A stretch of DNA of 40,629 bases from positions 1 through 40,629 of the forward strand of contig CANQGH010000010.1 of the NCBI GenBank assembly GCA_947601845.1. Direction: 5' to 3'. The stretch is from an uncultured Bacilli bacterium (GTDB taxonomy: Bacteria; Bacillota_I; Bacilli_A; RF39; UBA660). How positions within the stretch are numbered: position 1 is the stretch's first letter; every line of letters begins with the position of its first letter. The position numbers and the translations under genes are program-made. Shown here piece after piece: positions 8,297 to 16,000 of the stretch. Below the pieces are notes generated by a model. The model was given only the letters and a program-made list of their open reading frames with translations. It was not told where the DNA came from and searched no databases.

Positions 8297-8728
8297 TTAT
8301 TCCCCCTTTGCGAAATTAATAAAATATTGAAACATGGTCTCTGATTCTAGAATGAATTTAGCCTCTATAATTTGATTGTTAACAAAACTTTTATTGTGCA
8401 AATCAACATCAATTAATACTTCTTGATAATACGCAAGATTATTCTCTATAATATTATCGCTTATCTTTATTACTTGATACTTATATTTATCATCATTTAA
8501 GTAAATATAATCACTATTTATAATTTTATCTACTTCCTTTGTTGGTACATAAAGGCTTAAATATTCGCCCTTGACAATACCGCTTGCTAAATAATAATGA
8601 TTAAACTTGAAGATAGAATTCATTCCTATTAAAGATAATATTATAAAACCTATGATAAGCAACCAACATAATAATAACTTGGGTCTTTTTATTTCATCTT
8701 GTAAAATAAAATCATTAATACTAGACAT
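8297..8728 (-). CDS. Short HlyD-like bacteriocin transport accessory protein
   Basis: The 143-residue protein has a short cytoplasmic N-terminus, one membrane helix (LLLCWLLIIGFIILSLIGM) and an extracellular beta-rich part. The segment beginning ASGIVKGEYLSLYVP resembles the first strands of the membrane-fusion (HlyD/MFP) barrel, but the protein is a third of the usual MFP length (about 450) and lacks the coiled-coil hairpin. It overlaps the exporter gene by 8 bases and runs directly into the precursor genes, so it is part of the export unit. An intact reading frame and good spacing argue against a broken gene. Confidence 0.65.
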   Translation of the reverse strand: MSSINDFILQDEIKRPKLLLCWLLIIGFIILSLIGMNSIFKFNHYYLASGIVKGEYLSLYVPTKEVDKIINSDYIYLNDDKYKYQVIKISDNIIENNLAYYQEVLIDVDLHNKSFVNNQIIEAKFILESETMFQYFINFAKGE

Positions 8729-10799
8729 GAGATAATTCCTCCATATTTATTTGTTGATCAAATAAATTCATATTATGAAAACGGTGTGAAATATAAATTA
8801 TTGTTTTGTCCTTATATTCCGCAAATAGATTACTTAAGATATCTCTTTCTCTTTCAATATCGACTTGGCTTAAACTTTCATCTAAGATATATATACTACT
8901 ATTCTTTAATAAAGCTCTTGCCAAAATTAATCTTTGTCTTTCACCACCACTAATATTAAATCCATTTTCTTCTAAAAGCATTTCGTAAGATGCATTTCTA
9001 GACTTAATAATTTCATCCACTTTAGTAAGTTTTACTACTTGCAAAAAATGATCATAATCTACTTCCCTATCCATAACAATATTATTATAAATAGTATCAG
9101 TAAATAAGTTTTCATTCTGACCTACATAACAAACCTCTCTTCTAATATCTAAAGTATTGTAATCATTAATGTCTTTATCATCTACAAATACTTTGTCACG
9201 TGCTACTTCTAAAAACTTCATTAATATTTTGCCAAGAGTACTTTTACCACTACCGCTTTTACCATATATTATTACTTTGTTACTAGCTGGAATATCTAAA
9301 TTAATATTTTTTAAAATATTGTTATGACCATAATAAGAATAATTTAAATCATTAATTTGAATATGACCTTGTAATGATTTCCCACTATATTTGTTATCTA
9401 ATTGTAAGCATTCACTATTTACTTCATATAATTCGATTATTCGGTTAATAGATATTTTTGTCTTTTTAAATACTAATTCTAATTGAATAATATTCTTAAT
9501 TGGTTCCAAGAAATACACGATCATAGCATTATAAGTAATTACCTCGCTTATACGCATTTTGCCGTTTAAAACTAATGTGACACCAATAAAAATTATTACT
9601 AATAGACCAATATCATTAATGATATTTTTAAAAAAGTTTTCAACGTTAAATAATTTTTGAAACTTATAACTAGTATTTAGATATTCATTATATTTGACAT
9701 GCATTTTATTTTCTATTTGTTCTTCAATTCCTAGAGCTTTAACCGTATCAATATTATTAATAGATTCAATCATGTAAGAATTAACCCTTGCTACTTCTTC
9801 TTGATTTTTTTTAATATAACTAGACATAATTTTATTGAATACCTTAATGATAATTAAATATAAAACAAGAATGATGATACTTATCATACTCAGTAGAGAA
9901 TTAATACGATACAATGTTAAAAAGACAAATATAACTAATATTAAATCAACAAAGACGGTCATAAATACATTACTGATGACATCTTTTATATCACCTAAGT
10001 CATTAATCCTAGCTACCACTTCACCAGTTGTCCGGTTTTTATAATATAAATAAGGAAGTGATATGATGTGATGAAAAATATCAGCAACTAAAGTCCTATC
10101 CAAAATATGATTCATAAAATTAAGTAAATTACTACGTAACCAATCAACTAAAGATTTTAAAACTAAGAGTGCGAAAATTATCAATATGGTAAAAAATAAA
10201 TTCGTTTTGGAGTTAAATGGAATTACATGTTCAATAATTAACTGAAATGTAAATGATCCTAAAATATTCAAAATTGTAAAAAGGAAAGCAGCAATTGTTA
10301 TACTCAAAAGGATACTTTTATATTTTAATAATAATTTTGATATTATATTGATTATATGATTATTCCTTTCCATAATAGGAATAGGTTTGATTGGTATAAA
10401 AATTAAATAATGATTGGTTGCAGTTTCTCTATACTGAAGAAGAGTCATATTAATCAAACCCTTAGCTGGATCACTAATAGTAATAAGACCTTTTTTACGA
10501 TCAATCTTTTGAATAACTACAAAGTGGGGATATTTATTATCAATAATTACATGAGCAATGCAAGGAAGATATTTATTAGGTAAATCTAGGATATCACCTT
10601 TCAAAGCTTTAGTATCAAAGCCTAAAGTTTTACCTGCTTCTAATAAATATAAGGCATTAGTGCCTTCTTTGGTTGTATGAGTTAATTCTCTTAAATACTC
10701 TTTAGAAACATTACCACCATATGTTTTTATAATTGTAAGTAAAGAAGATACTCCACAATCCATTAGCCCATCTTGCATAACGCTTTTATATTTTTTCAT
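8721..10799 (-). CDS. C39-peptidase bacteriocin ABC exporter
   Basis: This 692-residue exporter cleaves double-glycine leaders and pumps out the mature peptide. The N-terminal C39 peptidase shows the oxyanion Gln9 (MQDG), catalytic Cys15 (DCGVSS), His92 (PHFVVIQ) and Asp110 (SDPAKG). Membrane helices span about residues 160-430. The nucleotide-binding domain has Walker A GKSGSGKST (513-521), the Q-loop GQNE, signature ISGGERQ (616-622), Walker B IYILDE (636-641) and H-loop His672. Length is normal for PCAT exporters (about 700). It is the first gene of the bacteriocin operon, with AGGAGGTGAT before the ATG. Confidence 0.93.
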   Translation of the reverse strand: MKKYKSVMQDGLMDCGVSSLLTIIKTYGGNVSKEYLRELTHTTKEGTNALYLLEAGKTLGFDTKALKGDILDLPNKYLPCIAHVIIDNKYPHFVVIQKIDRKKGLITISDPAKGLINMTLLQYRETATNHYLIFIPIKPIPIMERNNHIINIISKLLLKYKSILLSITIAAFLFTILNILGSFTFQLIIEHVIPFNSKTNLFFTILIIFALLVLKSLVDWLRSNLLNFMNHILDRTLVADIFHHIISLPYLYYKNRTTGEVVARINDLGDIKDVISNVFMTVFVDLILVIFVFLTLYRINSLLSMISIIILVLYLIIIKVFNKIMSSYIKKNQEEVARVNSYMIESINNIDTVKALGIEEQIENKMHVKYNEYLNTSYKFQKLFNVENFFKNIINDIGLLVIIFIGVTLVLNGKMRISEVITYNAMIVYFLEPIKNIIQLELVFKKTKISINRIIELYEVNSECLQLDNKYSGKSLQGHIQINDLNYSYYGHNNILKNINLDIPASNKVIIYGKSGSGKSTLGKILMKFLEVARDKVFVDDKDINDYNTLDIRREVCYVGQNENLFTDTIYNNIVMDREVDYDHFLQVVKLTKVDEIIKSRNASYEMLLEENGFNISGGERQRLILARALLKNSSIYILDESLSQVDIERERDILSNLFAEYKDKTIIYISHRFHNMNLFDQQINMEELSHV

Positions 10800-10848
10800 C
10801 TTATCACCTCCTCAATTTAATTATTAGCCATAAGGTAGGTGATTTCCT
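10800..10848 (-). promoter_or_regulatory. Leader of the bacteriocin operon with possible masked ribosome site
   Basis: On the minus strand ATCACCT (10838-10844) is complementary to AGGTGAT (10802-10808), which forms the end of the Shine-Dalgarno of the exporter gene. Pairing would hide the ribosome site. No clear -35/-10 pair is visible in this short spacer. The complementarity could be chance, because any strong Shine-Dalgarno can pair with such a heptamer. Confidence 0.3.
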
Positions 10849-10888
10849 AAAAAAAAATAAGAAAAAATTAATTTTCTAATTTTTTCTT
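10849..10888 (-). terminator. Terminator of the thermonuclease gene
   Basis: AAGAAAAAATTA and TAATTTTTTCTT (10859-10870 with 10877-10888) form a 12-bp A:T-rich stem, followed on the minus strand by a run of about nine T. It overlaps the end of the nuclease gene and separates it from the bacteriocin operon. Confidence 0.65.
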
Positions 10889-11701
10889 AATATCTTTTTT
10901 AATCGTAGACTTTATTTTTCTTTTTAATTTAGTCCTTTTACCTTGATAATTAGTAGCTAAGATAATAATTAAAAGAACAATACCAAGTACATAAAGATAA
11001 GTAGGTATATTTTCTTTTTCAAATTTAGCTTCTAGTTGTAAATTACTAGTAACTGGATTAGCAAAATCATATGGTTCACTACCCAAATACCAACCCGTAA
11101 ATTTATATCCTTCTTTTTTTGGCTCTTCAATAGGACTTACGGCATTCCCTTCAAAAACTTTTACTTTTTTACTTTTATTATCATATTTAAAAGTTACAGT
11201 ATATTCCGTATCGACATCTTCAAAAGTATAATCACTCCATATTCCTACTTTATCACTTTTAGCAACAATCTCCGCATTTTGCAAATCGCTAGTATAAGCA
11301 TAGTTTCCATAAAGATATGCAACTTTAGCATACCCTAGCTTAATTAACTCTTCCTGTAAAAAATTATTATCGTAATAAACCCATACTAAATGGCGATCAT
11401 ATTTATCTAGTTTATCACTGCCATCATCATACTCTAAAATAATTTCCTTAGCATTAGTTAATTTATCGCAAGTATAATTACTAGCATCCTTACCAAACGG
11501 CTCTTCTCCTTTAGTAGGATGAACAGTTTCAGGAGTATCTATGGCTAAAAATCTAGCTGTAATTTCTTTCCCGTTTAAGATAAACTTAGCTGTATCACCA
11601 TCTACACATTTGGAAAAAGTAACATTAACCTTATCGTTCGCACATACGGTGACTGGTATAATCCATAAAACCATTATTAATATTAAAACTAACTTCTTCA
11701 T
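10868..11701 (-). CDS. Membrane-anchored thermonuclease (SNase family) with InlB-type repeat
   Basis: The 277-residue protein begins with a signal peptide (MKKLVLILIMVLWIIPVTVCA). The SNase domain keeps the known catalytic and calcium-site residues: VDGDT (Asp34, Asp36), Arg50, Asp55-Thr56-x-Glu58 (IDTPET) and Arg103 (DRHLVW). After about residue 165 comes an InlB/Flg_new repeat (GYKFTGWYLGSEPYDF), then a C-terminal membrane helix (LYVLGIVLLIIILA) and a highly basic tail. The enzyme should therefore degrade DNA or RNA outside the cell while tethered to it. Possible roles are nutrient scavenging or handling of incoming DNA. It lies just upstream of the bacteriocin operon but is separated from it by a terminator. 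Confidence 0.88.
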   Translation of the reverse strand: MKKLVLILIMVLWIIPVTVCANDKVNVTFSKCVDGDTAKFILNGKEITARFLAIDTPETVHPTKGEEPFGKDASNYTCDKLTNAKEIILEYDDGSDKLDKYDRHLVWVYYDNNFLQEELIKLGYAKVAYLYGNYAYTSDLQNAEIVAKSDKVGIWSDYTFEDVDTEYTVTFKYDNKSKKVKVFEGNAVSPIEEPKKEGYKFTGWYLGSEPYDFANPVTSNLQLEAKFEKENIPTYLYVLGIVLLIIILATNYQGKRTKLKRKIKSTIKKDIKKKLEN

Positions 11702-11755
11702 TTACTTCACCTATTCTATCTACAATTATATCACCACTTTTTTAAGATTAAAAGA

Positions 11756-12718
11756 TTATCCTTTATATTGACCACCATTTATATGTAAAACTTGACCCGT
11801 CATAAAACTAGAATCATTACTAGCTAAATATACAAATAGTGGTGCAATCTCATAAGGTTCTCCTGCCCGCTTCATAGGGCAGTCTGCTGCTAATACTGGT
11901 ATTTTACAAGGTTCCCAACAAGCAGGTTGTAAAGGTGTCCAAAAAAATCCTGGAGCAACAGCATTAACTCTAATCTTTCTATCAACTAAATTGCTAGATA
12001 ATGATCTAGTAAATCCCACAATAGCGCCTTTACTAGTTACATAGTCAATTAATTCAGGTTCACCATAAAAAGTAGTAATACTACTAACATTGATAATAGA
12101 ACTACCTTCTTTCATATAAGGTAGTGCTGCTTTAGTTAAATAAAACATCGAATAAATATTGGTTTTCATAGTTAAATCAAATTGGTCATTACTAACTTCT
12201 TCTAATGTTTTCTTTTGAAATTGCACCCCAGCATTATTAACTAAAATATCAATTTGACCATAATTATTAATAGTCTTCTTAACTATTTCCTCACAAAAAT
12301 GTGGATCCTTAACATCTCCTGATATTAAAAGACAATTGCCACCAAGTTTTTCAATATATTGTTTCGTAAACTTAGCATCCTCATGTTCATCATAATAAGC
12401 AATAACTACTTTAGCTCCTTCTTTAGCAAAATAAACAGCTACACTTCTACCTAGTCCCGAATCGCCTCCGGTAATAATCGCAACTTTATTCTTTAATTTG
12501 CCACTAGCACAATAACTAGGGTCATCAAAGATTGGCAAAGGGCGCATTAAATATTCAAATCCCGGCTGACTAGTCTGCATTTGAGGAGGAAACTCTACTT
12601 TAAACTGGGTACATTTTAACCCTTCACCATCTTTAGAAAAGCATTGCTTCCCTGGAATATTACAATGGTCTAAATTATAAAAATAACTTTTATTTGTACT
12701 TTCTTCATTATGATTCAT
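11756..12718 (-). CDS. SDR-family NAD(P)-dependent oxidoreductase
   Basis: The 320-residue protein belongs to the short-chain dehydrogenases, close in layout to the Bacillus stress proteins of the GSP39/YhxC/YhdF group, which carry an N-terminal extension. It has the nucleotide motif TGGDSGLGR (83-91), NNAG (161-164), Ser213 and the catalytic Tyr226 and Lys230 (YVTSKGA), and a C-terminal MTGQVLHINGG. The first 70 residues and the PACWEPCK loop contain several cysteines not needed for catalysis. The substrate is unknown. GGGAGTGATGAA precedes the ATG. Confidence 0.9.
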   Translation of the reverse strand: MNHNEESTNKSYFYNLDHCNIPGKQCFSKDGEGLKCTQFKVEFPPQMQTSQPGFEYLMRPLPIFDDPSYCASGKLKNKVAIITGGDSGLGRSVAVYFAKEGAKVVIAYYDEHEDAKFTKQYIEKLGGNCLLISGDVKDPHFCEEIVKKTINNYGQIDILVNNAGVQFQKKTLEEVSNDQFDLTMKTNIYSMFYLTKAALPYMKEGSSIINVSSITTFYGEPELIDYVTSKGAIVGFTRSLSSNLVDRKIRVNAVAPGFFWTPLQPACWEPCKIPVLAADCPMKRAGEPYEIAPLFVYLASNDSSFMTGQVLHINGGQYKG

Positions 12719-12764
12719 TTCATCACTCCCTACATTAGTCTATTCTTTTGAGTATGAAATGTCA

Positions 12765-12798
12765 TAAAAAAAGATTTGATGGCTATCTTATCAAATCT
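12765..12798 (-). terminator. Terminator of the NlpC/P60 gene
   Basis: AGATTTGAT and ATCAAATCT (12772-12780 with 12790-12798) form a 9-bp stem followed on the minus strand by seven T. The stop codon of the gene lies within the loop. Confidence 0.85.
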
Positions 12799-14039
12799 AT
12801 TTTATTAATCTTTTTTAAATAACTAGAAGAAGTATTAAGTTCTGTTGTTACCACTTTTAAATCACTTCCAGAAGCATGAATAATATAATGTTTTTCATCT
12901 AAGATGCCTAAATAAATCATCGCATGTCCGGGTTGGTATAAAATAACGGGGTCACTATTATTACTTAAAATATTAAGTTTTTCTAGTGTACTTTTATTAC
13001 TTACATCAATAATTTGGCCTACACTACCATTTTGATCGGCCGTATTTCTTGGAAACATAAAACCAAAGGTACGAAAAACATTGGATATATAACTTGAACA
13101 GTCGACCCCATCATCCATTCCACTCCATTTGTAAGGATGACCTTCATATTTAAAAGCTTCAATATACACATTTCTTTTAGTATAAGGAAGATAACCAAGA
13201 TGAGCTTTATCTCTAGTAATAACTACTTCTTTTTTACTAACGTACCCATTATCTCCTTTAATAGGAAGCACTACTTGATATCCTTCTTCCACTGCTTTAA
13301 GGTATGGTAATTTAGTACTCATATCCAATAAAGTACCATCTATATCCACTAAAGCATCAGTAATAATAGCAAACTCTCTACTATTAATAAAGTAATCAAA
13401 GTCTTCATCTTTAGCAAGAGCAATATTGTTTTTTTCTACCCAGCCACAATAGGCATAGGATATAACAAAATACCACTTTTCATCACTACTCTCATGAACA
13501 ATTAATACTGGTGTGTTAACATGTAATTCGGTCTCTTGGACACGATCAAAGTTATATACACCATTACTATCATAAAAATGAACATCAGTAGGGAAACTTT
13601 TAAGATTAGCACGAGCCACAATAATACCTTTGGTAATAGTTTTCTTATCCGTAATATTATCAAGATTTCTATTAGCTAACATATTATTTACTTCACTATT
13701 AGTTACTGCTCCATTACCAGTATATTTGGGAAGAGTTGGCACAGTATATTTAGTTATAAGATTTCTTATTTCGCTACTAGTTATACTATCTATTTCTGAA
13801 AGATTAAAAATACTATCTGTTTTACTTCTTATTTCGGCATTATATTCTTCTATCTCGTGAGGTGTAAGAATAATATCATCTGCTAATCCATCAATAAACT
13901 TTTTAGCACTATCCGGTATTACTTCAATATAACTATCATCATATGTTACTATATTATCATCACTTATATTATCTTTTTTATTTAAAGTACATGAACAACA
14001 TAATAATAATACTAATAGAACTGTAACGACTCTTTTCAT
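12783..14039 (-). CDS. NlpC/P60 peptidoglycan hydrolase, lipoprotein with SH3 domains
   Basis: This is a cell-wall endopeptidase of the C40 family. ATG at 14039 is chosen because AAGGTGATAAG lies just before it; a longer frame from 14078 would add 13 residues ahead of the signal. The protein of about 418 residues starts with a lipoprotein signal (MKRVVTVLLVLLLCCSC). The middle holds SH3-like wall-binding domains (NTPVLIVHESSDEKWYFV and beyond). The C-terminal catalytic domain has the Cys in GVDCSSYISNVF, the His in PGHAMIYLG and the third polar residue in HASG. Its layout matches the four-domain family with stabilising N-terminal and two SH3 domains. Confidence 0.9.
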   Translation of the reverse strand: MKRVVTVLLVLLLCCSCTLNKKDNISDDNIVTYDDSYIEVIPDSAKKFIDGLADDIILTPHEIEEYNAEIRSKTDSIFNLSEIDSITSSEIRNLITKYTVPTLPKYTGNGAVTNSEVNNMLANRNLDNITDKKTITKGIIVARANLKSFPTDVHFYDSNGVYNFDRVQETELHVNTPVLIVHESSDEKWYFVISYAYCGWVEKNNIALAKDEDFDYFINSREFAIITDALVDIDGTLLDMSTKLPYLKAVEEGYQVVLPIKGDNGYVSKKEVVITRDKAHLGYLPYTKRNVYIEAFKYEGHPYKWSGMDDGVDCSSYISNVFRTFGFMFPRNTADQNGSVGQIIDVSNKSTLEKLNILSNNSDPVILYQPGHAMIYLGILDEKHYIIHASGSDLKVVTTELNTSSSYLKKINKIDLIR

Positions 14040-14137
14040 CTTATCACCTTTTTTATTATATAATATTTTGGGCCACAAATAAATCTATATTTATTATAAG
14101 AAAAAAGAGCATATTTATACGAAAATGATTCTCACTA

Positions 14138-15328
14138 CTATAAACCTTTTTTATACATTATATCGATATCAACATCCCCAGTTATACCATCAATTCGACC
14201 ATTATTACAAAGTTGCCACATAACATAGTCCCCACTATAATTGGTTTGATTAGTATAATGGGCAAGCCATACAGGATAATTATCTTTATTAGTCCATATT
14301 GTCTCTAAATAAAACTTACTACTATAAAGCATTCCTTTATACCCTTTTTCTTCAATCCTTTTTAAAAAATTATTAGCAATATTATTAATCTCATAAAAAC
14401 TAATTTTATATGAATTCCAATAAGTCCAACTCTCCCAATCAAAGACAATTGGTAAATCTAGGCTTTCTCCATCTAATGTTTTAATAACCCAGTCAGCATG
14501 ATTAATAGCTTCATCTACAGAAGTAGCAATACTATATAAATATACTCCTACTTTTAATCCCGCTTCTTTAGCCTTTTTAATATTATTTTTATAATACTCA
14601 TCAATAGCTACTTGATTAGTACTAGTACCTTCCACACCTATTCGCATCATTACAAAACTAGCTCCACTTTTTTTCACTTTTTCAAAATCAATTTCACCTT
14701 GCCATTTAGATACATCAATACCTATTTCGGTATCATCGGTTTTATGTTTGTTATAAATATCCTTAAAATTAGTTGTCACCTTAGGTGAAGATGTTCCCCC
14801 ACTAGTAGGTTTGGAAACATTTAAAGTTACGTTTACTGTTTTCTTATTGTTACTACTATCACTTAGATTAAAAACTAATTTATAAGTGCCTACTTTTTTA
14901 AAGTCATAATCACCAGTCACTTCGCATTTAACATCGCCTGTATAATTATCACCATAAGTAATAATATCACAGATATCACCATCATAATCAATATTAACTG
15001 TTTTATTAGTCCCACTAAAAACAAGTGGTGGTGTGGTATCAACAACATTAATACTATATTTAAATACATACTTTTTATTATCATATTTATAATATACATC
15101 CAAGTCTTGCCTACCTAATTTAGTAGTATCAATTTTATAATTATCGCTAGTTATTTCAATATCACCGTTTTCTATTTCTATGACATCATATAAAAAAGTA
15201 TCACTATAAACTTCAATGCGATCACTAGTAGTATTTAAAAAAGTATTAGTAGTATCTTGATAAATTACTTCTTTAGTGCCACATCCCGATAATAAAAAAC
15301 TAATTAAAATTAATAAAATTATTTTCAT
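14138..15328 (-). CDS. GH25 lysozyme lipoprotein with Ig-like domain
   Basis: The 396-residue protein has a lipobox LSGC with Cys16. Residues 95-172 form an Ig-like/HYR-type domain (DTTPPLVFSGTNKTV). A short linker leads to a GH25 muramidase from about residue 200, with GIDVSKWQG (Asp205) and the catalytic pair in FDWES (Asp297, Glu299). The enzyme should cut the glycan strand of peptidoglycan at the cell surface. It lies in a run of wall-active genes on the same strand, next to the NlpC/P60 gene. Confidence 0.9.
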   Translation of the reverse strand: MKIILLILISFLLSGCGTKEVIYQDTTNTFLNTTSDRIEVYSDTFLYDVIEIENGDIEITSDNYKIDTTKLGRQDLDVYYKYDNKKYVFKYSINVVDTTPPLVFSGTNKTVNIDYDGDICDIITYGDNYTGDVKCEVTGDYDFKKVGTYKLVFNLSDSSNNKKTVNVTLNVSKPTSGGTSSPKVTTNFKDIYNKHKTDDTEIGIDVSKWQGEIDFEKVKKSGASFVMMRIGVEGTSTNQVAIDEYYKNNIKKAKEAGLKVGVYLYSIATSVDEAINHADWVIKTLDGESLDLPIVFDWESWTYWNSYKISFYEINNIANNFLKRIEEKGYKGMLYSSKFYLETIWTNKDNYPVWLAHYTNQTNYSGDYVMWQLCNNGRIDGITGDVDIDIMYKKGL

Positions 15329-15345
15329 ATCTTTTCACCATTTCT

Positions 15346-15354
15346 ATTATATCA
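15346..15354 (-). promoter_or_regulatory. Extended -10 promoter of the GH25 gene
   Basis: On the minus strand TGA TATAAT gives an extended -10 box (TATAAT at 15346-15351) about 18 bases before the ATG of the GH25 gene. No good -35 box is visible. Confidence 0.4.
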
Positions 15355-15431
15355 AAAATACAACTTAATTAATACTAGTATACTCTATAAATCTCCTTAT
15401 ATTCTTTATTATTTTTCATAAAATATTATAG

Positions 15432-15468
15432 TAGAAAACGACTTTTCAAAAAGCCGTTTTCTATTTTT
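15432..15468. terminator. Strong hairpin, probable terminator
   Basis: TAGAAAACG and CGTTTTCTA (15432-15440 with 15455-15463) enclose an inner CTTTT/AAAAG stem. A run of five T follows on the plus strand, while on the minus strand the U-run is poor. It lies downstream of the broken SGNH gene, which runs on the minus strand. Confidence 0.6.
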
Positions 15469-15523
15469 AATCAAATTTTCCAAGTTTAATCTAGTGTGGG
15501 TATTGTAGATTTTCACAACTATT

Positions 15524-15910
15524 TTATTTACATAATATTTTTTGCGATTTGTGTTTTACTTTTTTAGTAAGTTCACTAATAATTATTTCATATCCTTTTT
15601 TATTGGGATGTAGTCCATCATCAGAAAAATTGTCATTAATAAATCCATTATTATCTATTAAAACAGAATATAAATCTAAATAATCAATCGATTTTTTTTC
15701 ACAATATTTTATTATTTTTTCATTTAAAGTAATTATTTCTTTATTTATATGTGTTCTATTTGTAGGATATAATGTTTCTACAATTAAGGGTTTACCATAA
15801 TTTAATATATCTTCAATAAAACTCTTTAATTTTTCAAAAGTATCATCTAAAGATTCCTTATTATCGTAGTCACCCAAGTTTGACACTTGTAAGTTAAAAA
15901 TTGTTTGCAA
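15524..15910 (-). pseudogene. C-terminal fragment of an SGNH hydrolase split by an IS element
   Basis: From residue 14 (DYDNKESLDDTF) this reading frame continues the SGNH/GDSL hydrolase that starts at 18234. It carries the Asp-His part of the catalytic set (DDGLHPN, Asp98 and His101). The first 13 residues (MQTIFNLQVSNLG) are read from the end of the inserted element and do not belong to the enzyme. Joining the two parts and dropping one copy of the 70-bp repeat rebuilds one frame of about 201 residues. The fragment has no ribosome site of its own and lacks the nucleophile Ser, so it should be inactive. Confidence 0.88.
15804..15873. repeat. 70-bp direct repeat, left copy (target-site duplication)
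   Basis: This is identical at all 70 bases to 17909-17978. The two copies flank the IS element and encode the same stretch of the broken SGNH gene, so they are the duplicated target. Confidence 0.92.
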
Positions 15911-15947
15911 AGTATTATAAATACTTGTTTTTTTATTAAATTTTATC

Positions 15948-15977
15948 TTGCGTACCTAAACGTACCTATGATATAAT
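15948..15977 (+). promoter_or_regulatory. Promoter of the transposase gene
   Basis: TTGCGT (15948-15953) and an extended -10 TGATATAAT (TATAAT at 15972-15977) are separated by 18 bases. The spacer holds a direct repeat CGTACCT at 15951-15957 and 15961-15967, 10 bp apart, which could be a repressor site. Confidence 0.6.
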
Positions 15978-16000
15978 AATATTGTAAGGAGGTTACAGGC

